Part shown: positions 33,517 through 41,894 of the stretch, in pieces
Numbering within the stretch: position 1 is the stretch's first letter
How the letters are laid out: each line of letters opens with the position of its first letter
Source: FEN-1073 sp963780865
Lineage (GTDB): Bacteria > Chloroflexota > Anaerolineae > Anaerolineales > RBG-16-64-43
Direction: 5' to 3'
Assembly (NCBI GenBank): GCA_963780865.1
Contig: CAWADT010000015.1
Coordinates: 124,001 to 188,000 of the forward strand
DNA: 64,000 nt
The notes under the pieces: generated by a model
What the model saw: the letters and a program-made list of their open reading frames with translations, nothing else
Database searches by the model: none
What the model was told of the DNA's origin: nothing
Made by a program: the position numbers and the translations under genes

Positions 33517-34248
33517 TTATTCAATCTTTTTCTCCGCCTCTTGGCATCGCGGCGCACCGTATCCGGCGCTCGCGGCGTTCAGATCCATCCCGAAATAGGG
33601 CGAGGGGTCGAGCGTGTTGGCGATATCGATCTCGTTGCGGAAGCCGCCGCGGCCGTCGCCCAGGACGATCGAAAGATGAAGGTGCACTCCCGTCGGGCTG
33701 GCCGGATCGCCGGAATAGTTCCCTTGGTATCCAAGCTTCTGGCCCATCTTCACCGGCTTCTCCATCGTGCCGGGCGGAAACTCCGCATCGATGAACGAGC
33801 GGCCCTCCGGGTCGGCCATATGGGCGTAGTAGATCCAAATCGTGCGCCCTCGGACGAGCGGGTCGTCCGGCACGCGTACGATCACGGCGCTCATCCAGTC
33901 CGCGAGGCGGGTAAGAAAACCGTCCGAGGCGGAAAAAACGGGTGTTTGGCCGAGGGGCAGATTTCCGAAGACGTCGATTCCCTGGTGGCGTGTCTGCGAA
34001 GGCATCGCGTCTCCCCACAGGTAACCGACGAAGCCGTCGGTCGGAAACGCAAACGGCGACCCTTCGCAGCGGGAATTTGCCCGCGTCATCCAATCCGGAT
34101 GCGCCCCGGGGTCCCTCAAATAGTCGCCGACCAGCGCGTTGCGTTGCGGATCGCCCGTTCGGCCGCGAAGGACAAGATACGCCAACACCAGCGCGACGAC
34201 CAGCGCGGCAAAGAGGATCAAACCCAGCGCGGGAACGAGCGGGTTCAT
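33517..34248 (-). CDS. M23-family metallopeptidase (membrane-anchored)
   Basis: 243 residues from ATG 34248. One N-terminal transmembrane helix (about 5-28), then the M23/LytM domain: zinc ligands His and Asp in TRHQGIDVFG and HxH in GVHLHLSIV. The core motif GQKLGYQGNYSGDPASPTG is typical of M23 endopeptidases that cut peptidoglycan cross-bridges, although some members are inactive. The ATG overlaps the stop of the upstream MA-like gene by four bases (ATGA), so the two are translationally coupled. Confidence 0.88.
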   Translation of the reverse strand: MNPLVPALGLILFAALVVALVLAYLVLRGRTGDPQRNALVGDYLRDPGAHPDWMTRANSRCEGSPFAFPTDGFVGYLWGDAMPSQTRHQGIDVFGNLPLGQTPVFSASDGFLTRLADWMSAVIVRVPDDPLVRGRTIWIYYAHMADPEGRSFIDAEFPPGTMEKPVKMGQKLGYQGNYSGDPASPTGVHLHLSIVLGDGRGGFRNEIDIANTLDPSPYFGMDLNAASAGYGAPRCQEAEKKIE

Positions 34249-35894
34249 TCGACGCGCGACCAGATTCCGCCGGTTCGTTGCCAAATCTGCATTCCTTTCT
34301 CCAGACCACCGCGAGGCCGAACCGCCACCTCGGCGCGGCCGCTTTCCATGGAAATATCCAGCGGTTCGAAGCCGGTGCGGATGACTGCGTTGACCAACTT
34401 CCGGTAATCGTCCGCCAGTGCGGACCCAAACGCCGGATCGGGAGCGCGCCGCTGCTTTGCGGTCAGCACCCGCTCGACGGCAGCCAGGATCCCCCGGGCC
34501 GCTTGCCAATTTTGTTCCCCGGCCTGCCGCTGCGCCGCCCGGAACATCGTCTCCAGGGCGATCGATTCGGCGGTTTCGGGCGATGCGAAGTAATCGGCTG
34601 TCATCCCCCGCCTGCGGGCAGCGGGGAGATCCGGAATCCACATTGCGGAGACATCGTCGCCGGGCGTGTAAAGGTCCTGATATCTTCTCAGATCGTCAAA
34701 AAAGTCGATCGTAAATTTTACATCCTGGACCTGTCCGGGAGCCGGCGCGCGCGCCCGGAGCGCGGCCAGCCATTCTGATTCGCATTCGGCCAGATGCGTT
34801 TGCAAATGCGCGCTCAGCATGGAATCCAGCGCGGCGCTTGGCGGATAAACGCTGACCGGATCGCGATACATGGCAAAGACTCTGTCCCCTCCAAACCGGG
34901 AGACAAGAAAATCCACAAACGCGCCGGCTTCGATGTAGGCCGTCTCATGCTGGACAAGATAGAATGAATCCGCCAGCGTGGCGATCGGGATATAGCCGCC
35001 GGACTGAAAAATTACCGCCGCCCGGTCCTCGAGCGGTTCCGGCGCGCGGTAATGGCCACCAGTGATCTCCACGGCCCACCCTTCGCTGAGCATGGCGGGA
35101 GGGCGGAGGGTCGACGGAAAATTCGCATCGGCCACGAGGTGAACCATTTCGTGGGTTAGCACCACCGAAAAATCCGCTCCCGTGGCATTTCGATCCATAT
35201 AGGAAAGGACTCCTTCGCCATCGGCGAGTCCCCCCTGGCCATACAGCCTGGGAAGAAAAACGACGGTGAGTTTCGATGAGCTCCCCGGCATCTTTGAGGT
35301 GATGTCGCGGTAGGATTTTTCGGCCAGTCCCGTCAACTCGGCGAGGTCGCGTTCGCTTTCGGTGCCGGCGAGGTAATAATAATTGCAGCAAGGGCTCGCC
35401 GCTTCCCGCCAGCCGGCATTCTGCCGTAAAGCCGGCCGCATGCCGGCGGGCAGGATCCGCACTGGAAATTGCAGCCAGGATGAATTAATTTTCGGTTCGT
35501 TTCCGGACCCGCCGGCAGGGATCACGTACAGCGTATGCCATCCGGTCCCGCCGTCGGAATTCCAGATCCACGGCCATTGAGCGAGCCAGAAGTTGCCCAT
35601 CCCGCTGCGGGGAAAGATTGCCTCGACCAATGGGGCAGCGTCGGGAGAATCCAGGCGCACCTGGAGCCGGGCATTCCCGGGATCCTCATCCGCCTGCGCC
35701 TGTACTCCCAGCCAATCCCCGCTGAACAGGGCGCCGTCGGGGAAGAGCGCCAGGCGGTAAGGGGCCGCGCCCGTCGTCCCGGACCAATCTGGCGGCAAAG
35801 GGCGGATTTCCGGCCGGTGCGGCGCAGTCCACAGAGTGGCGGCCGCCAGGATCAGCGCCAGGCCGGCCGGGTAAACGATCCGGCGATCGATCAT
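34245..35894 (-). CDS. Peptidase MA-like zinc metalloprotease, secreted or anchored
   Basis: 549 residues from ATG 35894; GGAGG abuts this ATG directly, so the start is uncertain. One hydrophobic helix near the N-terminus. The central gluzincin site is VVLTHEMVHLVAD (HExxH) followed about 20 residues later by LSEGWAVEITGG with the third ligand Glu, the arrangement of peptidase-MA and M1-like proteins. The C-terminal region is helical. The N-terminal 200 residues look beta-rich (LYVIPAGG, VRILPAG). Coupled to the M23 peptidase; a joint envelope role is inferred. Confidence 0.78.
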   Translation of the reverse strand: MIDRRIVYPAGLALILAAATLWTAPHRPEIRPLPPDWSGTTGAAPYRLALFPDGALFSGDWLGVQAQADEDPGNARLQVRLDSPDAAPLVEAIFPRSGMGNFWLAQWPWIWNSDGGTGWHTLYVIPAGGSGNEPKINSSWLQFPVRILPAGMRPALRQNAGWREAASPCCNYYYLAGTESERDLAELTGLAEKSYRDITSKMPGSSSKLTVVFLPRLYGQGGLADGEGVLSYMDRNATGADFSVVLTHEMVHLVADANFPSTLRPPAMLSEGWAVEITGGHYRAPEPLEDRAAVIFQSGGYIPIATLADSFYLVQHETAYIEAGAFVDFLVSRFGGDRVFAMYRDPVSVYPPSAALDSMLSAHLQTHLAECESEWLAALRARAPAPGQVQDVKFTIDFFDDLRRYQDLYTPGDDVSAMWIPDLPAARRRGMTADYFASPETAESIALETMFRAAQRQAGEQNWQAARGILAAVERVLTAKQRRAPDPAFGSALADDYRKLVNAVIRTGFEPLDISMESGRAEVAVRPRGGLEKGMQIWQRTGGIWSRVE

Positions 35895-35927
35895 CCTCCG
35901 GATTATACCGGGAGCGGGCTTGCGGTT

Positions 35928-35936
35928 TGGTATAAT
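35928..35936 (+). promoter_or_regulatory. Extended -10 promoter of rpsO
   Basis: TGG-TATAAT, an extended -10, with the expected start about 74 nt before rpsO ATG. The leader contains GACCTGC (about 35987-35993), which can pair with GCAGAGGTC overlapping the rpsO Shine-Dalgarno, a possible S15 autoregulation structure. Confidence 0.6.
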
Positions 35937-36016
35937 GCCACCCACCTGACTAGACCCCCCGGAGGCAGAAAGCTACCGGCTGGGCGACCTGCAGGAAAGA
36001 AAAGGACGCAGAGGTC

Positions 36017-36292
36017 ATGACCATCCAGATGCAAGACAAACAGAAAGTGATGAACCAGTTCCACCGGCACGAGACCGACACCGGCTCGCCCGAGGTGCAG
36101 ATTGCGGTGCTGACCGCGCGCATCAACCAGCTCACCGAGCACCTCAAAAAGAACTCGCACGACAAATCCTCACGGCGCGGGTTGCTTAAGATGGTGGGGC
36201 AGAGGCGGCGCCACTTGGCGTATCTGGGGCGAACCAACCCGGAAAAATACCGCGAGGTGACGGAAAAGCTTAATTTGCGTCAAACGCAATAG
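36017..36292 (+). CDS. rpsO: 30S ribosomal protein S15
   Basis: 91 residues, the standard length of S15. HRHETDTGSPEVQIAVLTAR and LTEHLKKNSHDKSSRRGL are family signatures, followed by LVGQRRR-type LLKMVGQRRRHLAYL. Binds 16S rRNA helix 22/20/21 junction and organises the small-subunit platform. AGAGGTC upstream serves as ribosome binding site. Strong terminator directly after the stop, so monocistronic. Confidence 0.98.
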   Translation: MTIQMQDKQKVMNQFHRHETDTGSPEVQIAVLTARINQLTEHLKKNSHDKSSRRGLLKMVGQRRRHLAYLGRTNPEKYREVTEKLNLRQTQ

Positions 36293-36296
36293 GCGC

Positions 36297-36331
36297 AAAA
36301 ACGCCTCTCCCAATGGAGAGGCGTTTTTTTA
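36297..36331 (+). terminator. Intrinsic terminator of rpsO
   Basis: ACGCCTCTCC-CAAT-GGAGAGGCGT followed by seven T and preceded by A run, 36297-36331. Confidence 0.95.
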
Positions 36332-36474
36332 AGCACCGCTTTCGTCCGTAAAAACAAATCACCCAAACAACTTGTTCTTTAGAATATCTATGCAGCTGAT
36401 CCCTCATTCCCCCGGGAGTGAATAAGGAAATCATAGATATTGCTTCGCGCCAAGATGGAGCCGCGGAAGCGAGG

Positions 36475-36855
36475 TCAGCCTGCGGCCTCTTCTTCGGTGG
36501 CCGCAGTCATTTCCGGCTCCTCGGGCTTCCGTTCGAGGATTTGCATCACACCCCCGACCACCTTGGTTCGTGAATGCGGGTCTCCCTTATCGTCCTGCCA
36601 GTGGTCGGTTTGCACGCGGCCTTCCACGTACACCAGGCGCCCCTTGGAAAGATACTGGTTGCAGATCTCTCCCAGCCGTCCCCAGATTTCGACGGGAAAC
36701 CATTCGGTGGATTCCTTCATTTCGCCGTTCCCGTTTTTCCAACGGCTGTCCACCGCGAGGGAGAAGGAGCAAACTTTCTTGCCGGAAGGCAGCGCGCGCG
36801 TTTCCGGATCCTTCCCCAGACGACCGATCAATTGAACACGGTTCAGTGCAGGCAT
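36475..36855 (-). CDS. ssb: Single-stranded DNA-binding protein
   Basis: 126 residues. N-terminal OB fold: LNRVQLIGRLGKDPETR, FSLAVDSRW, TEWFPVEIWGRLGEICNQYL, LVYVEGRVQT. The acidic tail ends TEEEAAG rather than the canonical DDDIPF-type tip, as seen for many secondary SSBs, so the protein-interaction tip may be missing. AAGGGGG five bases before ATG 36855. Whether this is the only SSB of the genome cannot be judged here. Confidence 0.95.
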   Translation of the reverse strand: MPALNRVQLIGRLGKDPETRALPSGKKVCSFSLAVDSRWKNGNGEMKESTEWFPVEIWGRLGEICNQYLSKGRLVYVEGRVQTDHWQDDKGDPHSRTKVVGGVMQILERKPEEPEMTAATEEEAAG

Positions 36856-37010
36856 AGCATCCCCCTTTAGATTGTCGGGCCGCAGCCCGGAATAGGCGTA
36901 CTATATCATACTTCGCGGCGGCCGGCAATCGTCAACCGGACGCGAATAGTTACCCTTAGCGGCATGCTTGGAGTTTCCACCGGGTTGTCGTCCGGACGGA
37001 GTAACGGCCG

Positions 37011-38234
37011 TTATATCCCGGCGTCGTTCAGGTAATATTTATCGTCCTTCGGTGTTTTGCCGGACGGGTCGAATACATTCACCCAGGTGCCTTGCGGCGC
37101 CCAGAGATACAACCAATGGGCGTCGGCCACCGGCACGTTGACGCATCCATGGGAATGGGGGGCGCCGAGATTGTTGTGCCAGTATTCCCCGTGGATGGCG
37201 CGAGCCCGGTCGAAGTACATCACCCAGGGAACGTCCCCTACATAGTAATAATCCGATCGATCCTGTTCGAAATAACCGCTCATGGACTGCAGATCGTATT
37301 TCTTCTGAGTCTGGAACACGCCGGGACGGGTCCAATAGCCGGGCAGCCCGCTGGCGATGAGCGTCGCAAATACCATTCGGTCGCCTTCATACGCCGCCAG
37401 GGTTTGCTCATAGAGGTTGATGCTGATCCATTTCACCCCGGCGGGAATTCCGTCCGGACGGACGGCATCCGGGAAAACCAATCCCAAACTCGTTTGCACG
37501 ATCCACTGGTTGATTCCCACCATGAACCACGTCGTTTGATCGACCTTTTGGGAATCGAACACCTCCACCGGGGTGTATCTCGTATAGAACACGGCGTGTT
37601 TATCCGCCGGCCCTCCCGGCGTCCGGGAAGGAAACACGCCTTCGTAGGGCAGCACCCACCCGAAGGGATGGACGGGCGTCTCGGCCAGCGCGAAGCCGCT
37701 GAACTGATTCTTGATCGTCTGATTCTTATAGGCTACCGGTGTGACTTCGTCGCCGCGTACGTACCATCCGTCGTCGGTGAGGTAGAAGGTTCCCTCCGGG
37801 CGTTTGATCGTATCCACGTAGCCGATGTACACGTACCCCTTGTACAGGCTGTGATGCGGGTGACCCGAGATGGCGTCCTGCAAGCTCGAATAAAAACCCA
37901 CTTCCGCGTCTTTCCCGGCGCGCGCGTACGACCGGCTCAAGATCGCGAGGGAGGGATCCACCGGCAGGGCAGGCAGCGGCCGACGGGGGAGCAAGCCATT
38001 CTGCCAGTAATCTAGGCGCGTTGCGCCCGGACCCGTGGTGGAGCACAGATCAGGAAAATCCATTTGCGATTGGACGGTGCAGAGTACGCCGGGATCCTCA
38101 CCGGAGGACGCGCGCACCGGAGCGCTCGCCGAGGTGAACGCGGAGAGAAAAAAGGCCGGGAGGATTCCCCAGATCGAAACCCGCAACGCGCGCAGGATCA
38201 GGGAATTATTATGGAACGCCATCGTCCAATCCAA
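37011..38234 (-). CDS. Secreted L,D-transpeptidase (YkuD)
   Basis: 407 residues from TTG 38234, supported by GAGGA five bases upstream; ATG 38222 is an alternative. A signal peptide or anchor occupies about 10-40. The C-terminal YkuD domain has HGEYWHNNLGAPHSHGCVNV with the catalytic Cys in SHGCVN. The preceding ~200 residues (YLTDDGWYVRGDEVTPVAYK) form an N-terminal module found in actinobacterial/Chloroflexota L,D-transpeptidases. Distinct from the L,D-transpeptidase at 8462-9583, which has a cytoplasmic TPR segment. Confidence 0.9.
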   Translation of the reverse strand: MDWTMAFHNNSLILRALRVSIWGILPAFFLSAFTSASAPVRASSGEDPGVLCTVQSQMDFPDLCSTTGPGATRLDYWQNGLLPRRPLPALPVDPSLAILSRSYARAGKDAEVGFYSSLQDAISGHPHHSLYKGYVYIGYVDTIKRPEGTFYLTDDGWYVRGDEVTPVAYKNQTIKNQFSGFALAETPVHPFGWVLPYEGVFPSRTPGGPADKHAVFYTRYTPVEVFDSQKVDQTTWFMVGINQWIVQTSLGLVFPDAVRPDGIPAGVKWISINLYEQTLAAYEGDRMVFATLIASGLPGYWTRPGVFQTQKKYDLQSMSGYFEQDRSDYYYVGDVPWVMYFDRARAIHGEYWHNNLGAPHSHGCVNVPVADAHWLYLWAPQGTWVNVFDPSGKTPKDDKYYLNDAGI

Positions 38235-38376
38235 TCCGATCCTCGCGGAATAAAAGCCGCTTGAAATATCAAAGTCCCGTTCAGCACGGGCTCCATGATA
38301 CTCCCATCCGCATTTTTTTTACCCCGGCGGCGATCTCAACGCCTTTTTACCAGCGATAGTCTCACCTCCGGACGCC

Positions 38377-39543
38377 CTAAGAGGACGGACGGGATCCCAA
38401 GGTTACCGGAACATCGACAGTTCCCCCGTCACGGTAAACGGTAAATGTCACGGTGTCGCCCGGTTTAAAGTTCATGACGATATAAGAGACCATATCGCCG
38501 AAGCTGCTTACCTTTTGTCCATTGATGGCGATGATCAGATCGCCGCCTTTCTTTAGGTCCGTGACGTTCGGGATGTCCACCGTTCCCGCGCGCAAACCCG
38601 CCGTATCCGCAGGTCCTCCCGCCACCACACTGGTGATATAGACGCCGTAGGTATAGGGCAAGCCAAGTTGTTGCTGGGCCTGCAGGTGGATTTCGCTCAG
38701 ACTTCCAAGCCCGAGATACGGGTAATCGTATTTGCCGGAGGCGAGGAGATCGGGCAAAATCCGTTTGACCAGATTACTCGAGACGGCGAACCCCAGGCCC
38801 GTGTTGGTAGCGGTTCCGCCTTGGCTGGTCGAGGGCGAGAGAATCGACCGGTTGATCCCGATCACCTCACCCTTCATGTTAAGCAGCGGGCCTCCCGAGT
38901 TGCCCGGGTTGAGCGCGGCGTCGGTCTGGATCATATCCCCGATGAGGTAGAAGCTGGTGTCGCTCGAAGAGGAGAGGGATTTATCGGTGCGGCCCTTCGC
39001 CGAAACAATCCCGAACGTCAGCGTGTTATACAAAGCAAAGGGGTTGCCGATCGCAACGACCGGGTCGCCGATTTTAACCAGGGAAGAATCGCCCAACGTC
39101 AGCGGATGCAATTCTCCCGCCGGAGCGTCGACGTGAACAACTGCGACATCCGAATCCGGATCCTTGGCCGCGACGGTGCCGGTCGTCATGTACCCGGAGG
39201 GGAAATCCACCTCGATCTGCGTCGCGCTGGCGATGACGTGCATGTTGGTCAGGATGTTTCCATTGGTGTCGATGACGAACCCGGATCCGAGCGCGTCGTT
39301 CGCGCTGTTGCTGGCATAAGCGATAATCGTTACCACGCCCGGATTAACCTTGGCATACAATGCCGCCAGTGAGCCGTCGGCTCCGACCAGGCTGGTGACG
39401 GGAGCGGGCGTCGGTGAAGGCGAGGGCGTCTGGGTCGCGGTCGCGATAGTCGGCGCCGTGGTGGGTGTTGCCACCGGATACAGCCCGGAACACGCTATCG
39501 CCAAAACGCCGAGCACCACCACAAGCATCAATATTCTTTTCAT
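38377..39543 (-). CDS. HtrA/DegP-type serine protease lipoprotein
   Basis: 388 residues. Lipobox VLAIAC (Cys near 18), Thr/Pro linker (about 25-48), then a trypsin-like domain: His in NILTNMHVI, Asp in DPDSDVAVVHV, Ser in TDAALNPGNSGGPLLN, and a C-terminal PDZ (about 280-380, GVYITSVVAGGPADTAGLR and GDLIIAINGQKV). Extracytoplasmic protein quality control. AAGGAGAG precedes ATG 39543. Faces the downstream DnaJ gene on the same strand. Confidence 0.93.
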   Translation of the reverse strand: MKRILMLVVVLGVLAIACSGLYPVATPTTAPTIATATQTPSPSPTPAPVTSLVGADGSLAALYAKVNPGVVTIIAYASNSANDALGSGFVIDTNGNILTNMHVIASATQIEVDFPSGYMTTGTVAAKDPDSDVAVVHVDAPAGELHPLTLGDSSLVKIGDPVVAIGNPFALYNTLTFGIVSAKGRTDKSLSSSSDTSFYLIGDMIQTDAALNPGNSGGPLLNMKGEVIGINRSILSPSTSQGGTATNTGLGFAVSSNLVKRILPDLLASGKYDYPYLGLGSLSEIHLQAQQQLGLPYTYGVYITSVVAGGPADTAGLRAGTVDIPNVTDLKKGGDLIIAINGQKVSSFGDMVSYIVMNFKPGDTVTFTVYRDGGTVDVPVTLGSRPSS

Positions 39544-39656
39544 GGTTTTCTCTCCTTGGGAAACGTCCTAACATTCCTCTTTGGATTGGGTATTCTTCCT
39601 TGCGACCACGCTTCCTTCCGACCCAAAGCAGGGGCGTTTCGTCGTCGAATATGGGA

Positions 39657-40616
39657 TCAGACCTGTTTTTTCCTCAATCGAACGAATTCTTCCAGCAGCT
39701 TTTTTTCCCCATCGCTCAACCGGGTCGGGAGTTCCGCCCGCACTTTGACGTACATATCGCCCCGCGCCGAGGGGTTGTGCAGGCGGGGCATCCCCAGTCC
39801 GCTCAACCGGATCGATTGCCCGGAATTGGTTTCGGGGGAAATTTTCAACAAAACGGATTTTGCATCGATGGTCGACACACGCGCTTCGCCCCCCAGGATC
39901 ATCGTAAACACGTCCACCGGAACCTCGGTGGAGAGATCATCCTCCCGGCGTTCCCAGCGCGGGTCGTCGGCCACTTGGATCTTCAGGTACAGATCCCCCG
40001 CCGACCGTCCGGAAACCGCGCCGCCTTCCCCCGCCAAGCGGATTCGCGTTCCGGTTCCGGCCCCCGGCGGAATTTTAACTTCCAACTTGCGGTTGCCAAT
40101 TTGCACGATCCGCGTGGATCCGCGGAACGCCTCTTCCAACGTAATCGTGACGTCCGTGTCCGGAAGAGTCCGGGTGGATGCCCGCCCGGTTCCCGGCCGC
40201 GCCCGTTGCCCGCGGGTGAAAATCTCGGATTGTTGGATCGGAATATCCCCGAAGATGGATTGAAAGAAGTCGGAGAACCCGCCGCCAAACAGATCCCCCA
40301 AATCACTGAACTCAACCCGCGTCCCGCCTTGCGGCATTCCACCCGCATACTGCGACCAGTCGAATCCGCCCGGCGTACCCGACCGTTGCCATTGCTGGTA
40401 GGCGCTTCCCACCTGATCGTAGCGGGCTTTCTTCTGGGGGTCGCTGAGGACCTCGTAGGCCTCGTTGATCTCCTTAAATTTTTCCTCGGCGGCACGGTTG
40501 CCGCGGTTTCGGTCCGGATGATATTGCTTGGCCAGTTTGCGGTAAGCCTTGCGAATCTCGTCCTCGCCGGCGCTTCGCGAAACTCCGAGCGTTTGATAAT
40601 AGTCTTTGTAATCCAT
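39657..40616 (-). CDS. DnaJ-family co-chaperone without zinc finger (CbpA-like)
   Basis: 319 residues. J domain 1-70: DYYQTLGVSRSAGEDEIRKA, HPD in KQYHPDRN, and ARYDQVG. A Gly/Phe-rich part follows, with no CxxCxGxG repeats, then two beta C-terminal substrate-binding domains (TLEEAFRGSTRIVQI, KIPPGAGTGTRIRLAGEG). Class B, as CbpA. Stimulates DnaK. The ATG at 40616 has a weak ribosome binding site. Diverges from the pseudo-receiver operon. Confidence 0.95.
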   Translation of the reverse strand: MDYKDYYQTLGVSRSAGEDEIRKAYRKLAKQYHPDRNRGNRAAEEKFKEINEAYEVLSDPQKKARYDQVGSAYQQWQRSGTPGGFDWSQYAGGMPQGGTRVEFSDLGDLFGGGFSDFFQSIFGDIPIQQSEIFTRGQRARPGTGRASTRTLPDTDVTITLEEAFRGSTRIVQIGNRKLEVKIPPGAGTGTRIRLAGEGGAVSGRSAGDLYLKIQVADDPRWERREDDLSTEVPVDVFTMILGGEARVSTIDAKSVLLKISPETNSGQSIRLSGLGMPRLHNPSARGDMYVKVRAELPTRLSDGEKKLLEEFVRLRKKQV

Positions 40617-40814
40617 AGCGAATCCGTATACCGGAAAAAGTAAACGTCCGGCCCTTGAGTGATTTCATTCTAAGTCGTCGCCGGATGAGCGTCAACGCTT
40701 TTCACCTCTTCTTACGAAGCTCTAACGATTTCTTCGGATTTCCTTCACACGGGCGCTCTTTCTGCCTGGAGGATTCCTTCTCGGCAGGGAATTCCTCCGC
40801 TTTTTTCGTTCGGT
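40617..40814. other. Divergent intergenic region, no gene
   Basis: Part of the 306-bp gap between dnaJ and the pseudo-receiver gene. Apart from the promoter that follows, no element was recognised. Confidence 0.4.
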
Positions 40815-40844
40815 TTGCAGGCTTGCGGGCCGGTATGCTATAGT
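40815..40844 (+). promoter_or_regulatory. Promoter of the pseudo-receiver signalling operon
   Basis: TTGCAG (40815-40820), 18-nt spacer, TATAGT (40839-40844) with an upstream TGC extended -10. Expected start near 40851, ahead of the gene at 40923. Confidence 0.7.
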
Positions 40845-40922
40845 AAGAACGCAATTTTGCCGTTTGGCTCCATGCGGAAAATGAGATCGCGGAAAATCAT
40901 TCCGCGAAGAGCGTCGAGTGCC

Positions 40923-41894
40923 ATGCCTGGTCCATCTGAAAAAATTCTCATCGCCGACGAAGACTTGGACGTCTTGGATTTGCTCGCGCGGCAAACCCTT
41001 GGGCCGCTGGGATATCAACCCTCCATGGCTTCCGACGGGCCGGACGCGCTCCGTAAAATCCTGACCGTTCATCCGGACATCGTCATCGCCAGCTTGACCC
41101 TGCCGGGACTGACGGCAAAAGAAATACTCGTCGCCCTGCGGGCTCAGGGGGTGGATCCGCTCGTGATCGTCACCGCACCGGAAGGCCAGGAAAAGCTGGC
41201 CATCCAGGCCTTCCGCTTGGGCGCCAAAGACTATCTCTCCAAGCCACTGCGGGAAGCCGAAGTTGTTTCCGCAGTGGAACGCGCGCTCTCGGAAGTGCGT
41301 TTGCGAAAAGAGCGCGAGGCGCTTGCCCGGCGGCTGTCCGAAATGAACCAGGAACTGGAGCGGCGCGTCAAAGAGCTCAGTCTGCTGTATGGAATCGGCA
41401 AAGCGGTTGTCTCGCTAACCCATTTGGACCGGCTATACGACCGCCTGTTGGAAGGAGCGCGATACGCCACCGACACCGAAGTGGCTTGGCTCCTGCAGCG
41501 GGACGATTCGGGAAAACAACTAATGCTGCGCAGCCAGCACGGATTGCCCCAGGCCCTGGCCGCCAAAGTGAATCAGCCGTGGGACGACGGCGTTTCGCCG
41601 TTGGTGATGGCTTCGGGCGAGGGGTTGCGCTTGGTTGGCCAGAGCTTGCAGCAGTTTAAAATAGCCCAGGTCTGCCAGTCGGTCATGGTGGCGCCCATCA
41701 AAGCCAAAAACGAATCCCTGGGCGTGATTTCGGTCGGCCACAAGGAACCCAGGGAATTCCTGCAACGCGATCAGGCGATGTTGGACGCCGTGGCCGACTA
41801 CGCCTCCATCGCGATGATCAACGCCCGCCTCTTCCGGGCGCTGGAAAGCCGCCCGGCGCCAAAAAAAACCGATTCGGCCCAAACCGATGCCTGA
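40923..41894 (+). CDS. Degenerate-receiver plus GAF protein
   Basis: 323 residues from ATG 40923; an in-frame ATG at 40872 is an alternative. Receiver-like domain about 5-120: acid pocket ILIADEDLD, but the phospho-acceptor position in PDIVIASLTLPGL is Ser instead of Asp; Thr (VTAPEG) and Lys (DYLSKPL) are kept. A short coiled coil (about 120-155, REALARRLSEMNQELERRVK) connects to a GAF domain (about 165-310). No output domain. Its stop overlaps the next kinase by 8 bp, so the two are translated together and probably interact. Confidence 0.85.
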   Translation: MPGPSEKILIADEDLDVLDLLARQTLGPLGYQPSMASDGPDALRKILTVHPDIVIASLTLPGLTAKEILVALRAQGVDPLVIVTAPEGQEKLAIQAFRLGAKDYLSKPLREAEVVSAVERALSEVRLRKEREALARRLSEMNQELERRVKELSLLYGIGKAVVSLTHLDRLYDRLLEGARYATDTEVAWLLQRDDSGKQLMLRSQHGLPQALAAKVNQPWDDGVSPLVMASGEGLRLVGQSLQQFKIAQVCQSVMVAPIKAKNESLGVISVGHKEPREFLQRDQAMLDAVADYASIAMINARLFRALESRPAPKKTDSAQTDA

